Shown one piece after another: positions 55,801 through 64,000 of a stretch of DNA of 64,000 bases (positions within the stretch are counted from its first letter, which is position 1; each line of letters starts with the position of its first letter). This stretch comes from Rhizohabitans arisaemae. Lineage in GTDB: Bacteria; Actinomycetota; Actinomycetes; Streptosporangiales; Streptosporangiaceae. The stretch spans positions 304,690 through 368,689 of the forward strand of contig NZ_BLRH01000021.1 in assembly GCF_025996515.1 (NCBI RefSeq), written 5' to 3'. The position numbers and the translations under genes are program-made. The notes beneath the pieces are model-generated. The model had not been told where the DNA came from, ran no database searches, and worked only from the letters and a program-made list of their open reading frames with translations.

Positions 55801-55843
55801 CGTGGCCGGCATCGCCGACTTCGTGGTCCGGAAGGCCGGCTGA
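52838..55843 (+). CDS. NRPS module, C-A-T
   Basis: A 1001-residue single-module NRPS. The condensation domain (1-420) has an intact HHLVFDG (about 126). The adenylation domain (430-840) has [14 protein letters not shown] (about 577), the pocket strand [10 protein letters not shown], and [13 protein letters not shown], with the lysine in [10 protein letters not shown]. The carrier domain has the serine in [11 protein letters not shown] (about 959). Aligned to GrsA, the pocket reads D-I-L-S-L-G-V-I-W-K, closest to the glycine code DILQLGLIWK. Gly or another small residue is thus a tentative guess. An N-terminal C domain suggests acylation of the first residue by the ligase-derived acyl group. 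TTG start; the next ATG overlaps its stop (TGATG). Confidence 0.9.
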   Translation: MPQASLAQHGIWITERVGDVGPAYHMALTVELEGAPAVSALAAACEEVISRHPILSSVVDEREGEPDLVPAATRPAVRIESVPASRLDERIREETRRGFDLSRGPLARFLLLTPDPERCILLFTGHHLVFDGISKDILVRDLAAFYTAGLRGEDPGLPPLEVSYSEHAADEQAHVGTALAEARAFWAARRHEQEVVLPGLNPGLPSGGAQVGSVVADDEYRGLAATAKELGLTHFEFLLAALHTLLFRYGTAEPLTAVDLSTRSPRTRDHIGLFVNELPVITRPAPEMGFADFARLVRQELRQLYGVRAVPLAHAVPGLTPRTAHAPVSLSYRKHDETPAFPGSAAVVDRTLWCGGSRNALNIQAVEGPSDLALHLQYAPSLLSGDDVERIGGHLRTVLAAVVKDPGTRLADLEVLGAEERQNLITEWGVTRAPHVAVEPVVSMIDRQVRAHPERTAVVDGDRRIGYAELDALANGIADRLGDVRGTLCAVHAGNSIEMVAAWLGVLKAGGDYLPLDPALPVGRLEMILADAAPSVILSTGAVPVASTARMLRLDDAGPAAAAPDAPAPRDGDLAYTIYTSGSTGRPKGVQVEHRNLANLLLAMADRLASGPGDVWLGLTSPSFDISALEVFLPLTTGGRLVVVPPGTARDGAAVLRLIGDEGVTHVQATPSGWEVLLEHDFDDQTIVALSGGEALPIGLARELRARTRRLLNVYGPTETTIWSTADEVPPEPDRVGIGRPIANTTVRVLGRDLDVLPIGVPGELYIGGSGVARGYLRRPGLTAERFVPDPFGLPGSRLYRTGDRVRWRADGTLEFLGRADNQVKIRGHRVELGEIEARLLEHPGVRQAAVALHGERLIAYTVPQGPVPPEADQLKHHLARTLPTVMVPGAYVVVERLPLTPNGKLDRAALPSPEPAPETVPARAEQSGVEHQVSEICREALGIADIGPDDDLFALGVHSLTITRIIAAIRRTTGVEVPLDTVFDYPTVAGIADFVVRKAG

Positions 55844-57543
55844 TGGACGTCGTACAACGGATTCCGGTCACGTTCGCGGACGCGGGCTCCCGGTCGGGCC
55901 CGCTGACGTTCGCCCAGCGAAACGTGCTGCGGTCGATGCGCCATCAGGCCACCGACGGTCACAACTTCACCCTCTGGCAGATCGTCGACGTGCCGGCGGG
56001 CGGCGACCTCGACGCCGTCGCAGGCGCGGTGCACGACCTGATCGTCGCCTGCGAGTCGCTCAGAACCCGTTTCGAGGCGGACGAGGACCCCGTACAGCAC
56101 GTCGTCGGGGAAGGCACGATTCCGCTGGAGGTCTACGAGGCGGGGGACGCCGCGGACGAGTGGGCGGCCGAGCTCGCGGTGCGATGGAGCCGGGACCGGT
56201 TCGATCCGGCCGAGGCGCGCCCCCTGCGCGTCGGCGTGATCACACAGGACGGGTCGCCGGTCAAGACGGTCTTCGTGTTCGCGCACCTGGTCGTCGACGC
56301 CGCGAGCGTCTGGGCCCTGCGGCACCGGTTCGAGCGCCAGTTGAGCCAGGGCGTCCGTGCCGTTCCTCCGGCCCGCCAGCCGATCGACAAAGCCGTGGAG
56401 GAACGTTCCGAAGCCGGGATGCGCCGCGCGGAGGCGGCGCTGAAGTTCTGGCGTGAGCGACTGCGGCGCGGGCCCCAGAGCATGTTCGCGGTGCCGCTCC
56501 ACGAGCCCGGGCGCTCGGTCTACCGATCCGCCAGGCTGCGGTCCCGCAGCGTCGCGGCGAACGCCGCCCGGATCGCCGCGCGAACCCACACCAGCCCGTC
56601 GGCCGTCGTGCTGGCCACCGTCGCGGCGCTGATCGGGCTCCGGGTCGACCGGAGGACGTGTCTGATCACATCGGTGGCCTCGAACCGGTCGGCCGCCGGA
56701 CTCGCCGACTACGTCGGGCCGCTCGCGCAGGACGCGCTGCTCCTGTTCGAGCTGGAGGTCCCCTCGTTCGACGCGCTCGTGCGCAAGACCTGGTCGACGG
56801 CGATCAGCGCCTACCGGAACAGCCAGTTCGACGCGATACGGCTGTGGCAGACCGTCGAGGACGTCGACCAGGTGCGGGGGACGCGCTACGCCCGCGACTG
56901 CGTTTTCAACGACCGGAGCGACTACTTGGCCGGCCGCCGGCCGCTCGGGCCGGCGCAGGACTCCCCGCCGAGCCGGGCGGCCGAGCCGGGCGGGACGGAG
57001 ATCGCCTGGATCCCGGCCGCCTTCCTCCCCGCCCGCCTCGTCTTCTACGTCAACCGACTCGACGACGCGGTCGAGTTCGTCCTGTGGGCGGACACCCGAA
57101 GACTCCCCGGTCCGGACATCGAGGCCTTCCTCCGCGGGGTCGACCGGGTGCTGGCGGAAGCGGCGGACGCCGACTTCGACCTCGGCCGGCTGAGCGAGAT
57201 CGCCGGGGTGGTCCCGGTGGTCCGCGACGATCGCTGGCGCCTGATCGATTCCTGCTGGGTCGACCTGGACGAGGTGCGCGAGCTGCTGCACGAAGCGGTC
57301 CAGCCCGAGGCCGGGGAGGTGTTCGCGGAGGGGGAGCGGCTCGTCGCCTACCTGGTCGTCAAGGGCGACCCGCCGACCCTCGCCGCGATCCACGCGGCCT
57401 GCCGGGCCGCACTCGAGGAACGGGAGTCGGCGATGACACCGCACCACTACGTGATCTGCGCGCAGGCGCCGACCGTACCGGGAGATCCCGCGGAGTGGGC
57501 ACGTGCCGCCGTCCTCGCCGAAGGGAGCGGGAGGGAAGCGTGA
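55843..57543 (+). CDS. Free-standing condensation-domain-like protein
   Basis: A 566-residue C-domain-like protein without A or T domain. Early parts read LTFAQRNVLRSMRHQATDGH. The catalytic motif is FAHLVVDAAS (about residue 147), so HHxxxDG is changed to AHxxxDA: the second His and the Asp remain, the first His and the Gly do not. A later part has VASNRSAAGLADYVGPLAQD, matching the usual C5-like NR.....VG.F region. The last 110 residues (HEAVQPEAGEVFAEGERLVA, YVICAQAPTVPGD) look like a small extra C-terminal domain. It may catalyse an unusual condensation or serve as a scaffold. It sits between two NRPS genes, overlapping the first by one base. Confidence 0.8.
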   Translation: MDVVQRIPVTFADAGSRSGPLTFAQRNVLRSMRHQATDGHNFTLWQIVDVPAGGDLDAVAGAVHDLIVACESLRTRFEADEDPVQHVVGEGTIPLEVYEAGDAADEWAAELAVRWSRDRFDPAEARPLRVGVITQDGSPVKTVFVFAHLVVDAASVWALRHRFERQLSQGVRAVPPARQPIDKAVEERSEAGMRRAEAALKFWRERLRRGPQSMFAVPLHEPGRSVYRSARLRSRSVAANAARIAARTHTSPSAVVLATVAALIGLRVDRRTCLITSVASNRSAAGLADYVGPLAQDALLLFELEVPSFDALVRKTWSTAISAYRNSQFDAIRLWQTVEDVDQVRGTRYARDCVFNDRSDYLAGRRPLGPAQDSPPSRAAEPGGTEIAWIPAAFLPARLVFYVNRLDDAVEFVLWADTRRLPGPDIEAFLRGVDRVLAEAADADFDLGRLSEIAGVVPVVRDDRWRLIDSCWVDLDEVRELLHEAVQPEAGEVFAEGERLVAYLVVKGDPPTLAAIHAACRAALEERESAMTPHHYVICAQAPTVPGDPAEWARAAVLAEGSGREA

Positions 57544-57583
57544 GCGAGGTGTTCGGTGTGTGGCATGTCGTGAAGGAGGGGTC

Positions 57584-58918
57584 GTGACGCGTCCGGTCGT
57601 CATCGTCGGAGCCGGGCTGTCCGGGTCGCTCATGGCTTTGCTCCTCGCCCGGCGTGGCCACGACGTCGAGGTCTACGAGCGACGGCCGGACCCCCGGCTC
57701 GGGCCCGGCGACAGCGGCGGCCGTTCGTTCAACCTGGGCATGTCCGCCAGAGGGCTTCGCGCGCTCGAGCGGGCCGGCCTGTCCGGCGAGCTGAGCGGCA
57801 GGACCGTGCCGATGCGCGGCCGGATGATCCACAGGCCCGATCGCCCGCCCCTGTTCCAGCCGTACGGTGTCAACGAGCGGGAAATCCTGCACTCGGTACG
57901 GCGGAGCGACCTCAACCGCCTGCTCATCGAGCGCGCCGAGGCCTATCCGGGCGTGCGCTTTTTCTTCGGGGCGCAGTGCACGGCCCTGGACCGCGAGAGC
58001 GCCGCGCTCACGTTCAGCGACCAGGACCGGGAATGGCAGGTCAAGGCCGACTTCGTCATCGGCGCCGACGGCGCGTTCTCCAAGGTCCGCAGAGGCATGC
58101 AGGCCGGCCGGATGGCCGACTACCGCCAAGAGTTCCTGCCCTGGGGATACAAGGAGCTGACCATTCCCCCCGCGCCCGGCGGCGGCCCGCGTACCGAGCT
58201 CGAGGCATTGCACCTGTGGCCGGCGGAGGGAGCGCTCATCGTCGCGCATCCCAACTACGACAACTCTCTGACCTGCGCCCTTTTCCTGCCGCATGACGAA
58301 TTCGACGGCCTCACCACCCCGGAGGCCATCACCGGGTTCTTCGGCACCCGCTTCCCGGACACCCTGGAGCTCATCCCCGACCTCGTCACCGAGTTCACCG
58401 CTCACCCCGTCGGCCAACTCGTGACGATCCGCACAGCACCCTGGCACCACGACGACACGTGCGTGCTCATCGGCGACGCGTGCCACGCCGTCTACCCCTT
58501 CTACGGGCAGGGGATGAACTCGGCGTTCGAAGACTGCCTCGTCCTGGACGAGAGCCTGCGCCGCCATGAGGGCGACCGGGCCGCCGCCTTCCGGGAGTAC
58601 GAGCGTCTTCGCCGGCCGCACACCGACGTGCTCGCCGACCTGTCCGTCCAGAACTTCGTCGAACTGCGCGATCGGGTCCGCTCGCCGGTCCACCTCGCCC
58701 GCAGGCGGGCCGACCTGCTGCTCAACCGGCTCTTCCCGCGCAGCTGGGTGCCGCTGTACACCATGATCTCCCACACCACGACGCCGTACGCCGAGGCCTT
58801 GCGTCGCGCAAAGCAGCAGGACGACCTGCTGCGCCTTCTCGGCTGGGGCCTGGCTGCGGGAGCCGTCTTCGCAGCCGGTGCCGCTTTTCGTCGCATCTCC
58901 GGGGCAAGGAAACGCTGA
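57584..58918 (+). CDS. FAD monooxygenase, kynurenine 3-monooxygenase-like
   Basis: A 444-residue class A flavoprotein. The dinucleotide motif is VVIVGAGLSGSLMALLLARR; RRPDPRLGPGDSGGRSFNLG has the typical GRS.NL of kynurenine 3-monooxygenases; DFVIGADGAFSKVR is the DG motif; CVLIGDACHAVYPFYGQGMN is the GD motif with the FGQGMN feature. The end has a hydrophobic helix (LLGWGLAAGAVFAAGAAF) followed by basic residues, a membrane anchor like that of eukaryotic enzymes. It should hydroxylate L-kynurenine or a related aromatic acid. No kynureninase or tryptophan dioxygenase gene is in view. GTG start with AAGGAGGGG upstream. Confidence 0.85.
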   Translation: MTRPVVIVGAGLSGSLMALLLARRGHDVEVYERRPDPRLGPGDSGGRSFNLGMSARGLRALERAGLSGELSGRTVPMRGRMIHRPDRPPLFQPYGVNEREILHSVRRSDLNRLLIERAEAYPGVRFFFGAQCTALDRESAALTFSDQDREWQVKADFVIGADGAFSKVRRGMQAGRMADYRQEFLPWGYKELTIPPAPGGGPRTELEALHLWPAEGALIVAHPNYDNSLTCALFLPHDEFDGLTTPEAITGFFGTRFPDTLELIPDLVTEFTAHPVGQLVTIRTAPWHHDDTCVLIGDACHAVYPFYGQGMNSAFEDCLVLDESLRRHEGDRAAAFREYERLRRPHTDVLADLSVQNFVELRDRVRSPVHLARRRADLLLNRLFPRSWVPLYTMISHTTTPYAEALRRAKQQDDLLRLLGWGLAAGAVFAAGAAFRRISGARKR

Positions 58919-58921
58919 CCA

Positions 58922-59551
58922 TTGATTACTCATACGATCGACCGCGACCTCCGCTTGCTGGAAGTCTCCGACATCGAGCCGTCGCATCAACGGGTTCCGC
59001 GTGAACTCCTGCAATGGGCCCGGGAATACCTCTGCCGGCCCCACGCGGACCTCGGCCGCCGAGGGTCCGTGTGCCCCTATACGCAGGCCTCCATCGACAA
59101 GGGGCTTTTCTACATCTCCGTCCGGAACGACGTGCCGGAGACGGCGGCCGAGATGGCCGCGTCGCTGGAGCCGTACCGCGACTGGTTCGAGCAGCTCGCC
59201 CCTCGGGAGGCTCCCCGTTCGCTCTTCACCACCATTCTCGTCGCCTTCCCCGGGCTGGCACGGGAGAACTTCGGCGTGATCGACGAGGCCCAGCGCATCC
59301 TCAAACAGTCCTACCTCTGGCGCGGCCTGATGATCGGCGAGTTCCACGACGGCCCGCCGGACACGCCGGGGTTGTGGAGCCCCGATTTCCGCCCGTTCCG
59401 CTGCCCGATACCGTTGCTGGGGATTCGGCACATGGTCAACACCGACCTGCCGTTCGTGCGCGACGACCCGGAGGCCGTCGCGGCGTATCTGCGGCTTTTC
59501 GCCGACTCCGTCCCCTCTCACCTCCGCGACATGCTGGCGGCGCAACAATGA
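58922..59551 (+). CDS. DUF6875-like protein in NRPS operon
   Basis: A 209-residue protein. Features seen: RRGSVCPYTQASIDKGLFYI (about residue 46), FTTILVAFPGLARENFGVID, QSYLWRGLMIGEFHDGPPDT, and RCPIPLLGIRHMVNTDLPFV. I recall this pattern as the DUF6875 type, found with biosynthetic genes; the function is unknown. The C-P-Y motif and two conserved histidines could form an active or metal site. It probably tailors or handles an intermediate. TTG start is most likely, with AAGGAAA upstream. It ends with ATGA overlapping the second NRPS gene, so their levels are coupled. The family name is from memory. Confidence 0.6.
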   Translation: MITHTIDRDLRLLEVSDIEPSHQRVPRELLQWAREYLCRPHADLGRRGSVCPYTQASIDKGLFYISVRNDVPETAAEMAASLEPYRDWFEQLAPREAPRSLFTTILVAFPGLARENFGVIDEAQRILKQSYLWRGLMIGEFHDGPPDTPGLWSPDFRPFRCPIPLLGIRHMVNTDLPFVRDDPEAVAAYLRLFADSVPSHLRDMLAAQQ

Positions 59552-62500
59552 TCCCGCTGACTCCGGCTCAGCACCGGCTGTGGTTCCTGGAACAGGCCGG
59601 TGCAGGCGGAGCCGCCTACCTGCTGTGGGACACCTTCCGCCTCATCGGCCCACTGGACACCGCGGCCCTGAATCGGAGCCTCGCGACGGTCGTCGCCCGG
59701 CATGACGGCCTGCGGACCGGGGTGGCGGACAGAGAAGGCCATCCGGCGCAGATCGTGCACGACCCCGGTGAGCTGAGCGTCTCGCTGGAGGTCCACGACG
59801 CCGCCGGCGACCCGGAACGGGCACGCGAGATCGTGGGAGCGGCCGTGTCCGATCCGCTCCCGCTGGACCGGGCCCCACTCGCGAGATTCGTCCTCATCCG
59901 CCTCGACTCCGGTGACCACGTGCTCGTGGTCTGCGTCCACCACATCGTCTGCGACGGGGTTTCCCTGGCGGCGGTCGTCGAGGAGCTGTTCACCTGCTAC
60001 GAGGCGTTGTCACAGGCACGGGAACCGGAGCTGCCCGCCCCCGGCCCGCCGTTCGCCGTGTACGCCGCCGGGCTGACCGCGGACACCGAGGACGACGACC
60101 GGGAGTACTGGCGGGAACATCTCGCCGGCGCGCCCGAGCTGGTGGGGCTCCCCGCCGACCGTCCCCGTTCCGCCAAGCCGGAGGCGCGCGGGGCGGACCT
60201 CAAGGTACGGCTGACGCCCGAACTGACGCAGGCCGTACACGCACTCGCCCGCAGGGAACGCTGCACCCTGTTCATGGTGCTCCTGACCGCGGTGAAGATT
60301 CTCCTGGCCCGGGAAAGCGGCCGGCAGGACGTCGTGGTCGGGTCGCCGGTGGCCGCCCGCCCCGACGGCTTCGAGCGCACGGTCGGCATGTTCGTCAACA
60401 CCCTGGCCCTGCGCACCGACCTGACCGGCGATCCGACCGTTCGCGAGACGCTCCGGCGGGTCCGCCGTACCGTCATCGGAGGCCTCGGTCGCCGCATGTT
60501 CCCCTTCGACCAGGTCGTGGAGCTGGTGTCGCCGCAGCGCGGCCTGGGCGTCAACCCGGTGTTCCAGGTGATGGTGGTCGTGGAGTCGGGCGGGCGGGAC
60601 CCGGGCGGACTCACCCCGGAGCTGACCGTGGAGCCGTTCGTCGCGGACCCGCAACCGGCCAGGTTCGATCTGACCGTGCTGGCCGTCGACGGACCCGAGC
60701 TCGGCATCCAGCTCCACTACGCCGCCGACCTGTTCGACGAGGCGAGCGTGGCCCGGTTCACCGATCACCTGACCCGGATCCTCACCGCCATGGCGGAGGA
60801 CGCGGAAACCCGGCTGTGGGCCATCCCCTTGCTGAACGACGAGGAACGGCGGGCCGTCGTCGGACCGGTCGTCGCCGAACCGGGACCACTCGTGCACGAG
60901 CTGGTCGCCGCCGCAAGCGCCGGGAGTCCCACCGCCCCGGCGATCGTCACCGAATCCGGCACGCTGAGCTACGGCGAGCTCGACCGGCGTTCCAACCACC
61001 TCGCGCACCGGCTGCGCGCGCTGGACCTTCCGCCCGAGGCCCCGGTCGCCGTCCTGTTCCCGACCTCGGCGGACGCCGTGATCGCCCTGCTGGGCGTGCT
61101 CAAGGCCGGATGCGCCTACGTCCCCCTGGACCCGGCGCATCCGCCGGAGCGGCTGGCGATGATGCTGCGGGAGGCCGCGCCGCACGCCATGGTCACGTTC
61201 GAGGCGGCCGACCCCGGGGACTATCCGGGGCACGTCCTCACCCTGGGCGAGGAGGAGGCCCCGCACCCGCCCCACGTGGACGTCGCACCGGACCACCTGG
61301 CCTACATCGTCTTCACCTCCGGGTCGACGGGCCGGCCCAAGGGGGTCATGGTCCCCCACGCGGCGCTCGCCAAGCTGACCGCGGCCTTCCGCTCGGCGCA
61401 CGGGTGCTTCGCGCCGGGTGAGCGGGTGTTCATGCTGCCGCCGCTGACCTTCGACGCCTCGGTGGGCGACGTCTTCCCCGCCCTGACCGGCGGGGCGGCG
61501 CTTGTCCTGCACCCGGAGCCGGCGTCGCTGACCGGGCCGTCGGCCGTCGCCTTCTGCGCCCGGTACGGCGTCACCGCCGTCGACGTGCCCGTCGCCCTGT
61601 GGCAGCACTGGACGGCCGGTCTCGCCGGTCGGGGCGTCCCCGCGGACTGGCCGGTGCGCGAGGTGATGGTCGGCGGGGAAAGCGTGCCGCTGACCGCCCT
61701 GCGTGACTGGGCCGAGGTCAGCGGCGGGCGGATCCCGCTGTACAACCATTACGGTCCGACGGAGGCGACCGTGTGCGCCACCGTCCAGCGCACGGTCGAC
61801 GGCTCGGAGTTCGGCGACGGCCTCCACCTCCCGATCGGGCGTCCCCTCCGGCACGTACGGGCGTACGTGGTGGACGTTTGCGGCGAGCTCGCCCCGATCG
61901 GTGTTCCCGGCGAGCTGTACCTGGGCGGCGGTGGCGTGGCACGCGGCTACCTCCACGATCCCGCGCAGACCGCCGAACGCTTCCCGCCGGACCCCTTCGC
62001 CGGTGAACCGGGCGCGCGCATGTACCGCACCGGGGATCGGGCTCGCTATCGCGCGGACGGCACGCTGGAGTTCCTCGGCCGGACCGACCGGCAGGTGAAG
62101 ATCAGAGGCCACCGGATCGAGCTCGGCGAGATCGAGGCGGCCGTCGCCCGGCATCCGGCGGCACACGAGGCCGCGGTCGTGGTCCAGGGAGATCGCCTGG
62201 TCTGCTACGTGGTCGCCCCGGACGGACTCCCCGACGACCTGCGTCCCTTCCTCCGGCGGCGGCTTCCCGAGCACATGATCCCCGCCGGATTCGCCGTCCT
62301 CGACCGGTTGCCGCTGACCGCCCACGGAAAGGTGGACCATCGCGCGCTCCCGGCCCTGGCGGACGACGGCCCACGGCCCTTCACCGCGCCGATCGGCGCC
62401 GTCGAGTCGGCGCTCGCCGAGATCTGGGCAGAGGCCCTTGACCTGAAGCGCGTCGGACGGCACGACAACTTCTTCGACCTGGGCGGACACTCACTCATCG

Positions 62501-63756
62501 CGGCACCCGTGCTGGCCCGGACGGCCCAGCGGCTCGGCGTGTCGCTGCCGGTGCGCACGCTCTTCGAGACCGCCGACCTGGCGGAGCTGGCGGCCTTGGC
62601 GACCTCCGGACGACCGGCGCCCGTGGCGGCGGACATCCGCGCGGACGCCGTTCTGCCCCCCGCGTTCGCGGTCTCCGGTGAGCATGAGCCGTGGAAGATC
62701 ACGGATGCGTCCGTGCTGCTGACCGGGGCCACCGGGTTCCTGGGCGCACACCTGCTCGCCGAACTGCTGAACCTCGGCGCGGAGCGGGTCGCCTGCCTGA
62801 TCCGCGCGTCCGACGCGGAAGCCGGGGAAAAGCGGCTGCGGGAGGGCCTTGAGCGGTACGGGCTCTGGAAGGAGGGGTTCGCCGGGAGGATCGTCGGGCT
62901 CCCCGGCGACCTGTCGGCCCCGCGATTCGGCTTGCCGTCCGACGGCTTCGACGCGCTGCGGCCCGACGTCATCTGCCACAACGGGGGGCTGGTCGACTTC
63001 CTCAAGCCCTACGACCGGCTGCGTCCCGTCAACGTGGGCGGCACCCTGGAGGTCCTCAAGCTGGCCGCCCGCGGGAGGCCGACCCCCGTGCACGTCGTCT
63101 CCACGCTCGGCGTCTACCTGGGCGCGGCCTATCCAGGCCGTACGGTCACGGAGGCCGACCCCCCTGACGACCCGGACGGCCTCGACGGTGGCTACGACCA
63201 GAGCAAATGGGTCGCGGACCGGCTGGCCCGGCTGGCGCGTGAGCGCGGCCTTCCCGTATCGATCCATCGTCCGGCGCGTATCAGCGGGGACAGCCGGACC
63301 GGCCGCGGCAACCCCGACGACTACTTCAGCCGGCTTCTGGTCACCTTCAGGCAGGTGGGCATGGTGCCCGACCTGCCATTCCAGGAGGATCTCTACCCGA
63401 TCGACCACATCTCCACGGCGATCGGGCGGCTGGTTTCCGATCCAGGGGTCGTCGGCGGGGACTTCCACTACTTCAACAACGCCACGGTGTCCTACGCGCA
63501 GATCGCGGCCTCCATGTCGGCCCATGGCATGGACGTCGAGCTGGTTCCCTGGCCGAAATATCGGGCGGCCGTCCTGCGACGGTCGGCCGACGTGGCCATC
63601 GCCCCGTTCGTCGCGCAGCTTCCCGAAGAGACTCCGCAGTGGGTCCGGCCGCACTTCGACTGCGGCCTGACCGCCGGCACCCTCGCTGAGGCGGGTATCG
63701 GCCCGCCGCCGTCCGCTCAGGTTCTGCTCGACCGCTATCTGGAGCAGCTGACATGA
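59548..63756 (+). CDS. NRPS module with reductive release, C-A-T-R
   Basis: A 1402-residue terminal NRPS. The C domain has HHIVCDGVSL (about 131). The A domain has [19 protein letters not shown] (about 589), pocket strand LTFDASVGDVF, MVGGESVPL, NHYGPTEATVCAT and the lysine in AHGKVDHRAL. Its pocket reads D-A-G-A-M-G-H-V-C-K, which I cannot match to a known code. The T domain has FFDLGGHSLIAAP (about 978). The thioester reductase domain starts VLLTGATGFLGAHLLAE (about 1058), with YDQSKWVADRL giving the catalytic Tyr and Lys. It should release the peptide as an aldehyde or alcohol using NAD(P)H. ATGA overlaps at both ends. Confidence 0.9.
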   Translation: MIPLTPAQHRLWFLEQAGAGGAAYLLWDTFRLIGPLDTAALNRSLATVVARHDGLRTGVADREGHPAQIVHDPGELSVSLEVHDAAGDPERAREIVGAAVSDPLPLDRAPLARFVLIRLDSGDHVLVVCVHHIVCDGVSLAAVVEELFTCYEALSQAREPELPAPGPPFAVYAAGLTADTEDDDREYWREHLAGAPELVGLPADRPRSAKPEARGADLKVRLTPELTQAVHALARRERCTLFMVLLTAVKILLARESGRQDVVVGSPVAARPDGFERTVGMFVNTLALRTDLTGDPTVRETLRRVRRTVIGGLGRRMFPFDQVVELVSPQRGLGVNPVFQVMVVVESGGRDPGGLTPELTVEPFVADPQPARFDLTVLAVDGPELGIQLHYAADLFDEASVARFTDHLTRILTAMAEDAETRLWAIPLLNDEERRAVVGPVVAEPGPLVHELVAAASAGSPTAPAIVTESGTLSYGELDRRSNHLAHRLRALDLPPEAPVAVLFPTSADAVIALLGVLKAGCAYVPLDPAHPPERLAMMLREAAPHAMVTFEAADPGDYPGHVLTLGEEEAPHPPHVDVAPDHLAYIVFTSGSTGRPKGVMVPHAALAKLTAAFRSAHGCFAPGERVFMLPPLTFDASVGDVFPALTGGAALVLHPEPASLTGPSAVAFCARYGVTAVDVPVALWQHWTAGLAGRGVPADWPVREVMVGGESVPLTALRDWAEVSGGRIPLYNHYGPTEATVCATVQRTVDGSEFGDGLHLPIGRPLRHVRAYVVDVCGELAPIGVPGELYLGGGGVARGYLHDPAQTAERFPPDPFAGEPGARMYRTGDRARYRADGTLEFLGRTDRQVKIRGHRIELGEIEAAVARHPAAHEAAVVVQGDRLVCYVVAPDGLPDDLRPFLRRRLPEHMIPAGFAVLDRLPLTAHGKVDHRALPALADDGPRPFTAPIGAVESALAEIWAEALDLKRVGRHDNFFDLGGHSLIAAPVLARTAQRLGVSLPVRTLFETADLAELAALATSGRPAPVAADIRADAVLPPAFAVSGEHEPWKITDASVLLTGATGFLGAHLLAELLNLGAERVACLIRASDAEAGEKRLREGLERYGLWKEGFAGRIVGLPGDLSAPRFGLPSDGFDALRPDVICHNGGLVDFLKPYDRLRPVNVGGTLEVLKLAARGRPTPVHVVSTLGVYLGAAYPGRTVTEADPPDDPDGLDGGYDQSKWVADRLARLARERGLPVSIHRPARISGDSRTGRGNPDDYFSRLLVTFRQVGMVPDLPFQEDLYPIDHISTAIGRLVSDPGVVGGDFHYFNNATVSYAQIAASMSAHGMDVELVPWPKYRAAVLRRSADVAIAPFVAQLPEETPQWVRPHFDCGLTAGTLAEAGIGPPPSAQVLLDRYLEQLT

Positions 63757-64000
63757 AAGTCTCGCCGGATGTTTTGAGGTTCGGGGGGATCTGGCTCGGG
63801 GAACTCGTGTCCGGAGTCGGTTCCAGCCTGACCGGCTTCGTGCTCGGTATCTGGGTTTACCAGCTCACCGGCTCGGAGACCCAGTTCGCGCTGACGATGT
63901 TCAGCGCCCTCCTGCCCGGTCTGCTGGTCGCGCCGTTCGCCGGTGCGTTGGCCGACCGGCTCGACCGCCGGAAGATACTGATCGCCGCCGACTGCGCCGC
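63753..64000 (+). CDS. MFS transporter, partial at window edge
   Basis: The first 82 codons of a membrane transporter, cut by the window end. It reads FGGIWLGELVSGVGSSLTGF, VLGIWVYQLTGSETQFALTM, LLPGLLVAPFAGALADRLDR and RKILIAADCA. The motif GALADRLDRRK between helices 2 and 3 is the MFS motif A. The start overlaps the NRPS stop (ATGA), so it belongs to the operon. Export of the NRPS product or self-resistance is the likely role. Confidence 0.8.
   Translation, partial: MKVSPDVLRFGGIWLGELVSGVGSSLTGFVLGIWVYQLTGSETQFALTMFSALLPGLLVAPFAGALADRLDRRKILIAADCA

Noticed and set aside
52850-62490. Long minus-strand frames opposite the NRPS genes
   Set aside because: They have no domains or ribosome binding sites, and the plus strand has clear C, A, T and R motifs throughout.

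Overview
The window is very GC-rich, with dense, often overlapping genes, frequent GTG and TTG starts and strong third-position GC bias. Gene content (L-rhamnose catabolism, NRPS genes, LuxR and TetR regulators, secreted small proteins, a DISARM-like cluster) points to a filamentous actinomycete. Many families look like those of Streptosporangiales (Nonomuraea/Streptosporangium type), but that placement is inference. No rRNA, tRNA or CRISPR was seen.

Layout. 1-8 kb: accessory genes (VOC protein, TetR regulator, I36-like secreted protein, AAA/DUF234 ATPase, hydrolase plus SnoaL-like pair) among relics of IS5 and Tn3 transposases and a scrambled piece of the ATPase gene. 8.2-21.6 kb: an L-rhamnose block. 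One alpha-L-rhamnosidase is divergent from an operon with rhamnose isomerase, an ASRT-family protein, a class II aldolase, a second rhamnosidase and a bifunctional aldolase/dehydrogenase. lutABC follows. Rhamnosides would be cut to L-rhamnose, isomerised, cleaved to DHAP and lactaldehyde, oxidised to lactate and then to pyruvate; no rhamnulokinase is present. A perfect LacI-type operator lies in the divergent promoter. Between the aldolase/dehydrogenase gene and lutA lie five 50-bp hairpin repeats, plus one degenerate copy, with compensatory base changes.

22-42.5 kb: an accessory, defence-like island. It holds an IS630 relic, a vWA gene followed by frameshifted genes, a DUF4365-like nuclease with an unknown partner, and a convergent three-gene operon. 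That operon encodes a DUF1998 helicase with a nuclease-like tail, a DrmD-like SNF2 helicase and an Eco57I-type methyltransferase; it resembles DISARM without being a standard example. Next comes a polymorphic-toxin relic split by an IS3 element, with a frameshifted putative immunity gene.

42.5-50.6 kb: a membrane-bound LuxR regulator, a Pr6Pr membrane protein, a secreted RTX-repeat protein, a small secreted protein, an S45 acylase and a hypothetical protein. 51.3-64 kb: a tightly coupled NRPS operon running off the right edge. It encodes a stand-alone acyl-AMP ligase, a C-A-T module, a free-standing C-like protein, a kynurenine 3-monooxygenase-like flavoprotein, a DUF6875-like protein, a C-A-T-R module with reductive release, and an MFS exporter. 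It probably makes a short N-acylated peptide aldehyde or alcohol, or its cyclised product.
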